A DNA stretch of 64,000 nt from Lachnospiraceae bacterium (lineage in GTDB: Bacteria; Bacillota; Clostridia; Lachnospirales; Lachnospiraceae), in assembly GCA_022796795.1 (NCBI GenBank), contig JAAWJI010000016.1, positions 1 through 64,000 of the forward strand, written 5' to 3'. The notes under the pieces were generated by a model that worked only from the letters and a program-made list of their open reading frames with translations, ran no database searches and was not told where the DNA came from. Of the stretch, positions 17,241 to 25,370 are shown one piece after another; the stretch's first letter is position 1; every line of letters begins with the position of its first letter. Both the position numbers and the translations under genes were made by a program.

Positions 17241-17267
17241 TTTCGTAGAGTTGCCTACTCTACGAAA
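17241..17267 (+). repeat. Left inverted site of the switch
   Basis: TTTCGTAGAGT and ACTCTACGAAA form an 11-bp dyad around TGCCT. The dyad with an asymmetric centre is typical of recombinase half-sites; in RNA it would also form a stable hairpin. It is matched in inverse orientation at 17497-17518. Confidence 0.85.
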
Positions 17268-17299
17268 ACCATATTGTTTTTTTCTATAAGACTTCTGTT

Positions 17300-17328
17300 A
17301 TTATATCCATATTCTTTCATAGTTTCAA
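17300..17328 (-). promoter_or_regulatory. Leftward promoter inside the invertible segment
   Basis: On the minus strand TTGAAA (17328-17323), a spacer of exactly 17 nt, and a perfect TATAAT (17305-17300). It is the best sigma-A-like promoter in the segment and it points away from loaP in this assembly. Nothing but the rpsR terminator lies downstream of it here, which suggests the OFF orientation. Confidence 0.75.
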
Positions 17329-17496
17329 TAGGAATCTCTAAATTTATCATTGTTTTTCTGGATTTTGGGGTAGAAACCGCTGGTTTAGACGGAAAATCTT
17401 CCCATCTCTGTATCGAATCTTAGTTTTATTTGAATGTAAATTTCTTTTAAAAGAAATAAAGTTCAGATAATATTATAAATTCACAGAATATTTTCC

Positions 17497-17518
17497 TAGA
17501 GTAGGCAAATCTACGAAA
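17497..17518 (-). repeat. Right inverted site of the switch
   Basis: Reverse complement of 17241-17262 except for one base at position 10. It ends 21 nt before the proposed loaP start, leaving the loaP ribosome binding site just outside the segment, so inversion would not alter the coding region. Confidence 0.85.
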
Positions 17519-17539
17519 GCAGTAAAGGGGAAGTTTATC

Positions 17540-18202
17540 ATTTGGTACACACTTTATTGCCCGGATAAAAAAGAAACAGAGCTGCTCCTGCTTTGCAGGC
17601 AGCATTTTACGGATTCTGCAGCGGAAAAAGTCTTTTTGCTGACCTGCGACCGGATGCGGCGGTATGAGGGGGCCTGGCATATGGAACAGAAGCCGCTCTT
17701 TAAAGGGCATGTATTTTTGGAGAGTGGGAATCCGGAACAGCTGCTGGAGGAGCTGAAAGGCTTGAGGACGCTGGGAGCAAGGCTTTCTCTTGTACTGCCG
17801 GAAGAGGAGCGCTTTTTGCGGCTGCTATGCGGCGAGGATCATCATCTGGGATTTTCCAGGGGTTATATCAGAGAGGGGCGCACCTGTGTGATAGAAGGTC
17901 CTTTGCAGGGAAGAGAAGCCTGGATCGGGAAGATTGACCGGCATAAGCGGTTGGCCCGGGTGAGGGTTCCGGGAATGAAGGCTCCAGGGATAAAAACTAC
18001 AGGAATGAGAAGTCCGAAAACGGAAATTCCAGGAACAAAGGTTTCGGGAGTGGAGATTCTAGGGACGGAGGTTTCGGGAGTGGAGGTTCCAGGGATGGAG
18101 GTTTCGGGAGTGGAAATTCCAGGAATGAAAGACATGGACTGGGAAGTTCGGGAACTGCATAAAGAAATCTGCGCCGGTCTGGAGATTGTATCCAAGGACT
18201 GA
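17540..18202 (+). CDS. loaP: LoaP-type NusG-family antiterminator
   Basis: A specialised NusG paralogue expected to travel with RNA polymerase and allow transcription through the long polysaccharide operon. The N-terminal NGN domain starts WYTLYCPDKKETELLLL and includes LTCDRMRRYEGAWH and PLFKGHVFLE. The KOW domain begins with GPLQGREAWIGKIDRHKRLA (about 118-140) and resumes with EICAGLEIV at the C-terminus. Between these halves lies an 11 x 5-residue repeat insertion (143-197). The conserved Trp-Tyr is preceded by ATT (17540) or ATC (17537), 7-9 nt after AAAGGGG, with no ATG/GTG/TTG available; a non-canonical start is likely, and annotation from TTG 17636 would remove the first strands. It is the first gene after the putative switch. 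Confidence 0.82.
   Translation: MWYTLYCPDKKETELLLLCRQHFTDSAAEKVFLLTCDRMRRYEGAWHMEQKPLFKGHVFLESGNPEQLLEELKGLRTLGARLSLVLPEEERFLRLLCGEDHHLGFSRGYIREGRTCVIEGPLQGREAWIGKIDRHKRLARVRVPGMKAPGIKTTGMRSPKTEIPGTKVSGVEILGTEVSGVEVPGMEVSGVEIPGMKDMDWEVRELHKEICAGLEIVSKD
17966..18130 (+). repeat. 11 x 15-bp tandem repeat within loaP
   Basis: Exactly 165 bp made of eleven 15-bp units of the pattern (G/A)TTCC(A/G)GGxATGxAx, encoding five-residue units such as VPGMK, VSGVE and IPGTE. The last six form three nearly identical 30-bp pairs starting at 18041, 18071 and 18101. All units stay in frame, so the C-terminal KOW residues are kept. Confidence 0.92.
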
Positions 18203-18226
18203 AGAAAAGACAGAGGGCAGAGGAAA

Positions 18227-19462
18227 ATGAGAAAGATAGCGTTTAGTCCGCCAGATATGGGGGCGGATGAGATCCGGGAAGTGGGGGAGGCGCTCAGAAG
18301 CGGCTGGATTACCACAGGTCCGCGGACTAAGGAGTTTGAAAAAAGAATCGGGGCCTTTTGCCATACAGGCCGGGCTGTGTGCCTGAATTCGGCTACCGCT
18401 TGCCTGGAATTAATCCTGCGTTTGCTGGGCATCGGCCCGGGGGATGAGGTGATTACCTCCGCATATACCTATACGGCGTCGGCCAGCCCGGTATGCCATG
18501 TAGGGGCGAGGCTGGTGCTGGTAGATACAGCCAGAGACAGCTGGGAAATGGATTACCAGGCCCTGGAGGCTGCCATTACGGAGCGGACAAAGGCCATTAT
18601 ACCCGTGGATCTGGGCGGCGTCATGTGCGACTATGACCGCATGTTCCAGATTGTCCGGCGGCAGCAGGCAAAATTCCAGCCGAAAAATAAGCTTCAGGAG
18701 GCCATAGGCCGGATCTGTGTCATCGCGGATGCCGCCCACGCCTTTGGAGCCTGGAGACAGGTGGAGGGGCAGAAGCGGATATGTGGGGAGGCTGCGGATT
18801 TCACAAGCTTTTCCTTCCACGCAGTGAAAAATCTGACCACGGCAGAGGGAGGCGCCCTGACCTGGCGGCCTATTCCGGGAATCGAAGATGACTGGATCTA
18901 TCAGCAGTTTATGCTGCTCTCCCTTCACGGGCAGTCCAAGGATGCCCTGGCAAAAACCAAGCTTGGAGCCTGGGAATATGACATTGTTTCCCCCGCCTAT
19001 AAGTGCAATATGACAGATATCATGGCGGCTCTGGGCCTGGTGCAGCTGGAGCGGTATCCCGGTCTTTTGAAACGGCGAAGAGAATTGATTCAGATTTACG
19101 ACAGAGCTATGGACAGGCTGGGGATAGAGTATTTGCGCCATGAGGGAGCGGATTTCCGAAGCTCCGGACATCTGTATCTGATCCGGGTGCCGGGATATTC
19201 GGAGGGGCAGAGAAATGAGGTGATTACCCACATGGCAGAGCAGGGAATTGCCTGCAATGTCCATTATAAGCCCCTGCCTATGATGACAGCCTACCGGGAC
19301 CTTGGCTTTTCCATAGAGAGCTATCCCAATGCCTATGCCATGTTTGCCAATGAGATTAGCCTGCCTCTGCATACGGGATTGTCGAATGAGGATGCGGAGT
19401 ATGTGTGTGTGAAGCTTCAGGAGAGTTTACATGGTTTTGAGGGAATGGGGGAATTTGCCTGA
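18227..19462 (+). CDS. DegT/DnrJ/EryC1/StrS sugar aminotransferase
   Basis: PLP enzyme that aminates a keto sugar nucleotide. The 411-aa chain has the family start (SPPDMGADEIREVGEALRSG), VCLNSATACLEL for cofactor phosphate, DAAHAFGA, and Lys201 in SFSFHAVKNLTTAEGG as the Schiff-base lysine. GTG-free ATG start follows GAGGAAA. It lies 24 nt after loaP and overlaps the next gene by 32 nt. The second aminotransferase at the far end of the locus looks like WbpE; this one may serve a different keto sugar, or aminate a 4-keto sugar made elsewhere. The substrate is not determined. Confidence 0.9.
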   Translation: MRKIAFSPPDMGADEIREVGEALRSGWITTGPRTKEFEKRIGAFCHTGRAVCLNSATACLELILRLLGIGPGDEVITSAYTYTASASPVCHVGARLVLVDTARDSWEMDYQALEAAITERTKAIIPVDLGGVMCDYDRMFQIVRRQQAKFQPKNKLQEAIGRICVIADAAHAFGAWRQVEGQKRICGEAADFTSFSFHAVKNLTTAEGGALTWRPIPGIEDDWIYQQFMLLSLHGQSKDALAKTKLGAWEYDIVSPAYKCNMTDIMAALGLVQLERYPGLLKRRRELIQIYDRAMDRLGIEYLRHEGADFRSSGHLYLIRVPGYSEGQRNEVITHMAEQGIACNVHYKPLPMMTAYRDLGFSIESYPNAYAMFANEISLPLHTGLSNEDAEYVCVKLQESLHGFEGMGEFA

Positions 19463-20123
19463 AGAATTGCAGATTCCGGAGGTTAGAAAATATTACGACG
19501 TCTTGTCCAGAAAAAAGGGTGTTCTGATCTGGAAGCGGATTTTTGATGTGGCAGCGTCAGCAGTGTTATTGGTATTGCTGAGTCCTGTCATGCTTGTGAT
19601 TGCGTGCTGCATCCGGCTGGATTCCCCAGGGGAGATCCTTTACCGTCAGGAGCGGGTGACTGTTTATGGAAAGCATTTTCGGATTCATAAGTTTCGAACT
19701 ATGATTGCCCATGCGGATCGTCTGGGAGCTGCAGTTACCGTAAACAAAGATGCCAGAATTACGAGAGTGGGCAGTCTGCTTCGGAGAGTTCGTCTGGATG
19801 AGCTTCCCCAGCTGCTGGATGTGCTGTCTGGGAACATGACCTTTGTGGGAACCAGGCCGGAGATCCCCGGGTATGTGGCCTGTTATACCAATGAAATGAA
19901 GGCTACCTTGCTGCTGCCTGCAGGGATTACCTCAGAGGCAAGTATCCGGTTTAAGGATGAGGCCCGGCTGCTGAGTGAAACAGAATATGCAGACCAGGCC
20001 TATGTGGAGCGGGTGCTGCCGGAAAAGATGAAATATAATTTGAAGGCTCTGGAGGAATTTGGGTTTTGGAAGGATATGGGAACCCTGCTCCGTACTGTAG
20101 GAGCCGTGTTGGGAAGAGGGTAA
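19431..20123 (+). CDS. Initiating undecaprenyl-phosphate sugar phosphotransferase
   Basis: Bacterial sugar transferase that places the first sugar phosphate on undecaprenyl phosphate at the membrane. The single hydrophobic N-terminal helix (FDVAASAVLLVLLSPVMLV) is preceded by the KRIFD motif. The catalytic region follows: YRQERVTVYGKHFRIHKFRTM, LRRVRLDELPQLLDVL and VGTRPE. The 230-aa size marks the short PglC/EpsL-like form, without the extra N-terminal membrane domain of WbaP. Its start overlaps the aminotransferase gene, implying coupled translation. Confidence 0.93.
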   Translation: MVLREWGNLPEELQIPEVRKYYDVLSRKKGVLIWKRIFDVAASAVLLVLLSPVMLVIACCIRLDSPGEILYRQERVTVYGKHFRIHKFRTMIAHADRLGAAVTVNKDARITRVGSLLRRVRLDELPQLLDVLSGNMTFVGTRPEIPGYVACYTNEMKATLLLPAGITSEASIRFKDEARLLSETEYADQAYVERVLPEKMKYNLKALEEFGFWKDMGTLLRTVGAVLGRG

Positions 20124-20283
20124 GGCCGAAAGAGGAGATTTCTGATAGGACTGAAAGATGCTGCCTCTGCCAGAAAAGACAGGAAAGAGTTTGCGGAAAG
20201 CTTCACAATTTGTTCATACCCTGGAGGTTTTGAAGAGTGATGAGAAGAGCAAAAGCCATTGATGGAGTGAGGAGGGAGAGTAT

Positions 20284-21276
20284 TTGAATGAAGACGAAGT
20301 TATTGTTTCTGTAATAATGCCTGTTTATAACGAGGAGAAATACATTGCAGACTGTATTGAATCATTATTAAAACAGGATTACTCCATCAAAAAAATGGAG
20401 TGGCTATTTATTGATGGATGTTCTACAGATAACACAGTTGCGATTATTGAGCAATATAAAAGCAGGTATCCATACTTGATAACATACTACAGCAACCCAA
20501 AAAGGATAGTTCCATATGCTATGAATATAGGAATTAGACATGCAAGAGGAAAATATATTATTCGTTTAGATGCACATGCAGAATATGCAAAGGACTATAT
20601 TTCAAAATCTATATTTTATCTGGAGACTACGGATGCAGATAATGTAGGAGGAGTAGCGGAAACAAGGTCAAGAGGGAAGATAGGAGAAACCATAGCTAGG
20701 ATGTTATCCTCTAAATTTGGTGTTGGAAACTCTCAATTTAGAACAGGTGGAGTAAGCGGATATGTGGACACTGTTCCCTTTGGAGCTTTTCGCAGAGAGG
20801 TTTTTGAAAAATGGGGAGGCTTTGATGAACGACTGACTCGCAATCAGGATAATGAAATAAATTATAGAATTCGGAAAAATGGAGGAAAGGTTTATTTAGC
20901 AAGTGATATTCATTTCTCATATTATTGTAGAGATAGCATCAAAGGCATTGTAAATATGAGTTTCAAGAATGGAATGTGGAATGTTATAACCATGAAATTA
21001 TGCCCAGGATCTATGGGAATCCGACATTTTATTCCCTTGATTTTTGTACTTTCCCTGATATGCCTGCCATTTTTGTGCTGGCTTTGGCATCCGGTTATTG
21101 TTCTGTTTGTTGCTGAACTTTCCTTATATTTTTTAATGAACATATTTTTTTCATTAAAACAGGCAGAGAGTTTATATCAATTTAACTTGCTCTTTATACT
21201 ATTTCCAATTTTTCATATTACATATGGATTAGGATCAATAGCAGGGATTTGTAAAGTAATCCTAAAAAAGTTTTGA
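20284..21276 (+). CDS. Glycosyltransferase family 2 (ExoA-like)
   Basis: Adds a sugar to the lipid-linked repeat unit. The N-terminal GT-A domain shows SVIMPVYNEEKYIADCIESL, DGCSTDNT and the RLDAHAEY metal-binding region. GGVAETRSRG, PFGAFRREVF and DNEINYRIRKNG resemble succinoglycan-type ExoA enzymes. The last about 90 residues hold two or three membrane helices. Start TTG 20284 follows GGAGGGAG. From here base composition drops sharply to AT-rich, unlike the two preceding genes. Confidence 0.9.
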   Translation: MNEDEVIVSVIMPVYNEEKYIADCIESLLKQDYSIKKMEWLFIDGCSTDNTVAIIEQYKSRYPYLITYYSNPKRIVPYAMNIGIRHARGKYIIRLDAHAEYAKDYISKSIFYLETTDADNVGGVAETRSRGKIGETIARMLSSKFGVGNSQFRTGGVSGYVDTVPFGAFRREVFEKWGGFDERLTRNQDNEINYRIRKNGGKVYLASDIHFSYYCRDSIKGIVNMSFKNGMWNVITMKLCPGSMGIRHFIPLIFVLSLICLPFLCWLWHPVIVLFVAELSLYFLMNIFFSLKQAESLYQFNLLFILFPIFHITYGLGSIAGICKVILKKF

Positions 21277-21319
21277 ATATATTGATAAAGCATTTTTAAA
21301 CAAGGGAAAGAGGAGAAAA

Positions 21320-22633
21320 ATGAAAGATAAATTAATGCGAAAAATAAGTAACAAAGAAATAGAGGTCGGAGTAGTAGGGTTAGGATATGTTGGTCTGCCT
21401 TTGGCTGTAGAAAAGGCAAAAGCGGGTTTTAAAACAATTGGTTTTGACATACAGAAAGAAAAGGTAGAACTTGTAAATGAAGGACATAACTACATCGGTG
21501 ATGTAGTAGATAAAGATTTAAAGGACTTAGTAGAAAAGGGAAGATTACAGGCTACAGCTGATTTTAGTTTTGTCAAGGAAGTTGATTTTATTGCTATATG
21601 TGTCCCCACACCCTTGGACAAGCATCAGCAGCCTGATATTAGTTATGTGAGGTCCTCAGCAGAAGAAATTGCAAAATACCTGACAAAGGAAACTATTGTA
21701 GTCTTGGAATCTACCACATATCCGGGCACCACGGAGGAATTAGTAAAACCGATTTTAGAAAGGGGCTCTGGATTAAAGTGTGGAGAGGATTTTTACTTGG
21801 GATTTTCTCCAGAACGGGTAGACCCGGGGAACTTACTATATAAAACAAAAAATACTCCCAAAGTAGTAGGAGGAGTAGGAAAGGATGCCACAGAAGTAAT
21901 TGCTGCGATGTACAGATCTGTTTTAGAGGGAGATGTAGCAGAGGTATCATCGCCCGCGATCGCAGAGATGGAGAAGATTCTTGAGAACACGTATAGAAAT
22001 ATTAATATTGGTTTGATTAACGAACTGGCAATTCTCTGTGACCGTATGGGAATCAGTATTTGGGAGGTTATTGATGCTGCTAAAACAAAGCCTTATGGTT
22101 TTCAGGCATTTTATCCTGGACCAGGTCTGGGGGGACATTGTATTCCACTAGATCCCTATTATCTTTCTTGGAAGGCTAGAGAATACGGATTTCATACATC
22201 CATGATTGAGAGCTCTATGATGATAAATGATCGGATGCCAGAATACTGTGTAGACAGAGCAGCACGTATTTTGAACCGGTTTGAGAAGTCCTTGAAGGGT
22301 TCAAAGATTTTAGTAGTAGGAGTAGCTTACAAACAGAATATTGACGATTATCGGGAGAGCCCTGCGTTAGAGGTAATAGAAATTTTAAAACAGGCAGGTG
22401 CGAAGGTAGAGTATTATGATCCATGGATTTCGCAATACAGATATCATGGACAGATCGTGAAAGGAATGACAGAGATTACACCAAGTCAGGTAGAAACCTA
22501 TGATTTATTGATGATAACAGCGGCTCACTCCAATGTTGATTATGAGATGCTACAGAAATATGGAAAGGCTATTTTTGATACGAAGAACGTGATGAAGGCA
22601 ATTAAGAATCGAGATAATATTGAGGTTTTATAG
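21320..22633 (+). CDS. wbpA: UDP-N-acetylglucosamine 6-dehydrogenase (WbpA-like)
   Basis: Oxidises UDP-GlcNAc at C6 to the uronic acid with two NAD. It has the Rossmann motif VGLGYVGLPLA near 18-30, the central helix region ENTYRNINIGLINELA, and catalytic Cys274 in GPGLGGHCIPLDPYY, then KILVVGVAYKQNIDDYRESP at the start of the C-terminal domain. The 437-aa length matches the WbpA/WecC class. Together with the next two genes and the distal aminotransferase it forms the Wbp pathway to a 2,3-diacetamido uronic acid. A WecC-type ManNAc dehydrogenase is the alternative, less likely given the wbpB neighbour. Confidence 0.88.
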   Translation: MKDKLMRKISNKEIEVGVVGLGYVGLPLAVEKAKAGFKTIGFDIQKEKVELVNEGHNYIGDVVDKDLKDLVEKGRLQATADFSFVKEVDFIAICVPTPLDKHQQPDISYVRSSAEEIAKYLTKETIVVLESTTYPGTTEELVKPILERGSGLKCGEDFYLGFSPERVDPGNLLYKTKNTPKVVGGVGKDATEVIAAMYRSVLEGDVAEVSSPAIAEMEKILENTYRNINIGLINELAILCDRMGISIWEVIDAAKTKPYGFQAFYPGPGLGGHCIPLDPYYLSWKAREYGFHTSMIESSMMINDRMPEYCVDRAARILNRFEKSLKGSKILVVGVAYKQNIDDYRESPALEVIEILKQAGAKVEYYDPWISQYRYHGQIVKGMTEITPSQVETYDLLMITAAHSNVDYEMLQKYGKAIFDTKNVMKAIKNRDNIEVL

Positions 22634-22654
22634 AAGAACAGGAGAAAGGATCTC

Positions 22655-23728
22655 ATGAGATACGCACTAATTGGATGTGGACGAATTGCCTTAAATCATG
22701 TAAAGGCAGTATGCAATAATCATTTGGAGTTTGTAGCAGCATGTGATTTAGAATATACGAAGATTGCTAAGCTGCTGAATAAAGCAGAATATAGCGACCC
22801 GGATTCTGTAAAGCAATATACGGATTATAAAAAAATGGTAGAAGAAAATGATCTGGAACTTGTTGCGATTGCGACAGAAAGCGGCGTACATGCAGAGATC
22901 GCATTATATTGCATTGACCATGGCATAAATTGTATTATTGAAAAACCTATTGCCATGAGTATGCAGGATGCAGATGAAATTGTCCGGCGTTCTCGGGAAA
23001 AGGGTGTCAAGGTATCTGCCTGCCATCAAAATCGCTTTAATGTGGCAGTACAGGAAATGCGTAGAGCTTTAGAGAGCGGACGATTTGGAAAACTGTCTCA
23101 TGGATCTATCCATGTGCGATGGAATCGGAATGAGGGCTATTATACACAGGCCCAATGGAGAGGAAAATGGTCTTCGGATGGAGGAGCATTGATGAACCAA
23201 TGTATTCATGGCATTGATCTGCTTCGCTGGATGATGGGGGACGAGATTGAGGAAATCTATGGACAGACTCGGCAGCAGTTTCATAATTATCTGGAGGCCG
23301 AGGATATAGGTATGGCTGTTGTAAAGTTTAAGAATGGAGCGATCGCGACGATTGAAGGAACAACAAATGTGTACCCACAGAATTTAGAGGAAACGTTGTA
23401 TCTTTTTGGAGAGACCGGTACGGTAAAATTAGGAGGTACATCTACGAATAATATTGATGTTTGGCAGTTTGCAGATGAGGATGAAGAAGATGAGAGGAAG
23501 AAAGGCCTGAAAGAAACTACAAGCAATGTTTATGGAAATGGACATACCAGATTATATGCGGATATGGTAGATGCTATAAGGGATGACCGACTGCCGTATG
23601 TAGATGCAGTTGCGGGAAGAAATGCACTGGAAGTTGTTTTGGCAATTTACAAAAGCCAGAAAGAAGGAAAAACAGTCAGGCTTCCTTTAAAACAGTTTAA
23701 ATCGGTGGAAATGATAGGAGAATTTTGA
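22655..23728 (+). CDS. wbpB: Gfo/Idh/MocA oxidoreductase (WbpB-like)
   Basis: NAD-dependent dehydrogenase expected to oxidise C3 of UDP-GlcNAc uronic acid. The 357-aa chain starts RYALIGCGRIALNHVKAV (nucleotide fold), has the family EKPIAMS signature, HQNRFN, and GGALMNQCIHGIDLLRW. In the Pseudomonas pathway WbpB works in a coupled redox and transamination cycle with WbpE, recycling NAD with 2-oxoglutarate. It is 21 nt after wbpA and overlaps the acetyltransferase by 4 nt (ATGA), so the three are probably translated together. Confidence 0.88.
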   Translation: MRYALIGCGRIALNHVKAVCNNHLEFVAACDLEYTKIAKLLNKAEYSDPDSVKQYTDYKKMVEENDLELVAIATESGVHAEIALYCIDHGINCIIEKPIAMSMQDADEIVRRSREKGVKVSACHQNRFNVAVQEMRRALESGRFGKLSHGSIHVRWNRNEGYYTQAQWRGKWSSDGGALMNQCIHGIDLLRWMMGDEIEEIYGQTRQQFHNYLEAEDIGMAVVKFKNGAIATIEGTTNVYPQNLEETLYLFGETGTVKLGGTSTNNIDVWQFADEDEEDERKKGLKETTSNVYGNGHTRLYADMVDAIRDDRLPYVDAVAGRNALEVVLAIYKSQKEGKTVRLPLKQFKSVEMIGEF

Positions 23729-24225
23729 TGAATTATTTTGTGCATGAGAGTAGCTACATCGACGAGGATGTAGAAATCGGCGAAGGAACAAAAATTTGGT
23801 ATTTTTGTCATGTGCAGAAGGGAGCTAGAATTGGAAAGAACTGTTCTTTTGGACAAAATGTAAATATATCCAATGATGTGATCGTTGGGGATATGTGCAA
23901 GATACAGAATAATGTATCTCTTTATAAAGGTGTGGAGCTGGAGAAAGGGGTGTTTTGTGGACCATCCTGCGTGTTTACCAATGATCTGACACCTCGGGCA
24001 GAATATCCAAAAGGTACAGCTGGATTTAAACGTACTTTGGTTCGGGAAGGGGCAAGTATTGGAGCAAATGCCACTATAATTTGTGGAAATACCATTGGAC
24101 GATATGCTATGGTAGCAGCCGGAGCAGTAGTAACGAAAGATGTACCAGATTATGCGTTGGTGGCTGGAATTCCGGCACGAATGGTTGGGAGAGTGGATGA
24201 GCAAGGAAATATTATTAGGGAGTAG
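23725..24225 (+). CDS. wbpD: Left-handed beta-helix N-acetyltransferase (WbpD-like)
   Basis: Hexapeptide-repeat acetyltransferase of 166 aa, expected to acetylate the new 3-amino group of the uronic acid. Hexapeptide rungs run from VEIGEGTKIW through IGKNCSFGQNVNIS to IGANATIICGNTIGRYAMVAAGAVVT, with the family end VAGIPARMVG. The loop CVFTNDLTPRAEYP is characteristic of the WbpD/WlbB group. The first Met at 23725 and second at 23728 both fit. Confidence 0.88.
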   Translation: MMNYFVHESSYIDEDVEIGEGTKIWYFCHVQKGARIGKNCSFGQNVNISNDVIVGDMCKIQNNVSLYKGVELEKGVFCGPSCVFTNDLTPRAEYPKGTAGFKRTLVREGASIGANATIICGNTIGRYAMVAAGAVVTKDVPDYALVAGIPARMVGRVDEQGNIIRE

Positions 24226-24237
24226 AGAAGAGGATAC

Positions 24238-25362
24238 ATGAAAGGAAAGAATAAAGTTTGCCATATGACAAGCACTCATACTAGATATGATGTACGGATT
24301 ACTCAAAAGGAGTGTATGTCATTAGTTAAGGCTGGATATGAAGTGTATCTGATAGTATGTGATGATGCAGAAGAGGAGGAATATAAGGGAATCCATATTA
24401 TTTCTACCGGATTTAAGCCTAAGAGTCGTTTAGAGCGGTTTTATTATGCAGGAAAATTGTTATACAGAAAAGCGATTGCAGTAGACGCTGAGATATACTG
24501 CTTTCATGACCCAGAGCTGATTAGATTTGCAAAGGGCTTGTATAACAGAGGAAAGAAGGTCATTTTTGATAGTCATGAATTTTACGCATTGCAGATATTA
24601 ACCAGAGAATATATTCCCTTTTATTTTAGAAAAGGCATTGCTTGGCTTTATCAGAAAATAGAGAAGTATTATCTTCAATATATTAATGCTGTACTTATTC
24701 CATGCACAATTGACAATAAAAATTATTTTGCAGATAAGGCAAGGAAAACAGTATATATATCTAATGTGCCAAAACTATGTGAACTTTATGACTGGTATGA
24801 TGAGAATGCAGAGAAAGAAAATGCTCTTTGTCATGTGGGTAGTCTTACATATGAGAGAGGAATCTGGCATTTAGCAAAGGCTATGGAAAATATTAATGCA
24901 AAGCTAAAATTGGCTGGATTTTTTTCACCTTTAAATTTTCAGGAGGAATTGAAGAAAGTAAAGGGGTATGAAAAAGTAGAATATCTGGGATTTTGTAATA
25001 GAGAAGATGTTAAAAAACTATATATGAAATCTAAAATTGGACTTTGTACAATTTTAAATGTGGGTCAATACAACCATATAGATACCATGGCTACTAAAAT
25101 ATATGAGTATATGTCCATGGGGATACCAGTTGTACTATCAGATACGCCATATATAAAAAAGGTATTAAGCAAATATCCATTTGGGATAGCAGTAAGCCCA
25201 GAGAATCCACAGGAGATTGCAGATGCTGTAAACTTTTTGTTGGATCATCCAGAAGTGGCGGATCAAATGGGAAAGACTGGACGAAAAGCAATAAAAGAAA
25301 CATATAATTGGGAAATAGAGGAAGAAAAGTTGCTGCATTTATATAGAGAGCTGGAGAGATAA
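24238..25362 (+). CDS. Glycosyltransferase family 4
   Basis: GT-B fold glycosyltransferase of 374 aa. The N-terminal half begins CHMTSTHTRYDVRITQKECMSLVKAGYEV, a pattern common in polysaccharide GT4 enzymes. The C-terminal half has YEYMSMGIPVVLSDTPYI (nucleotide-sugar site) and a QMGKTGRKAIKETYNWEIE tail. Sugar specificity is not readable. It is 12 nt after wbpD and 8 nt before hisH. Confidence 0.88.
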   Translation: MKGKNKVCHMTSTHTRYDVRITQKECMSLVKAGYEVYLIVCDDAEEEEYKGIHIISTGFKPKSRLERFYYAGKLLYRKAIAVDAEIYCFHDPELIRFAKGLYNRGKKVIFDSHEFYALQILTREYIPFYFRKGIAWLYQKIEKYYLQYINAVLIPCTIDNKNYFADKARKTVYISNVPKLCELYDWYDENAEKENALCHVGSLTYERGIWHLAKAMENINAKLKLAGFFSPLNFQEELKKVKGYEKVEYLGFCNREDVKKLYMKSKIGLCTILNVGQYNHIDTMATKIYEYMSMGIPVVLSDTPYIKKVLSKYPFGIAVSPENPQEIADAVNFLLDHPEVADQMGKTGRKAIKETYNWEIEEEKLLHLYRELER

Positions 25363-25370
25363 AAAAGTAT

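Larger units (their letters stand above)
17241..17518. other. Putative invertible promoter element (phase switch)
   Basis: Two sites of 22 bp, identical at 21 positions, face each other at 17241-17262 and 17497-17518 and enclose 234 bp of AT-rich sequence. Each has the form arm TTTCGTAGA(G/T), core TTGCCT, arm ACTCTA, as expected of a tyrosine-recombinase crossover site. The enclosed segment carries a near-consensus promoter facing left, away from loaP and the polysaccharide operon; inversion would aim it at loaP. No recombinase gene is in the window. The arrangement matches known invertible capsule promoters, but inversion itself is inferred. Confidence 0.7.

Noticed and set aside
17270..17440. 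Minus-strand peptide of about 50 codons ending in the left switch site
   Set aside because: It has no usable upstream start or RBS and runs through the promoter elements. It may be a gene remnant, but there is not enough to call it.
17241..17518. Simple MITE insertion as explanation of the inverted repeats
   Set aside because: No target-site duplication is evident outside the sites, and the arm-core-arm form, internal promoter and position before loaP fit a switch better. I keep it as the main alternative.
17966..18130. CRISPR-like array
   Set aside because: The units are contiguous without spacers, 15 bp long and all in frame inside a NusG-family gene, so this is a coding tandem repeat.
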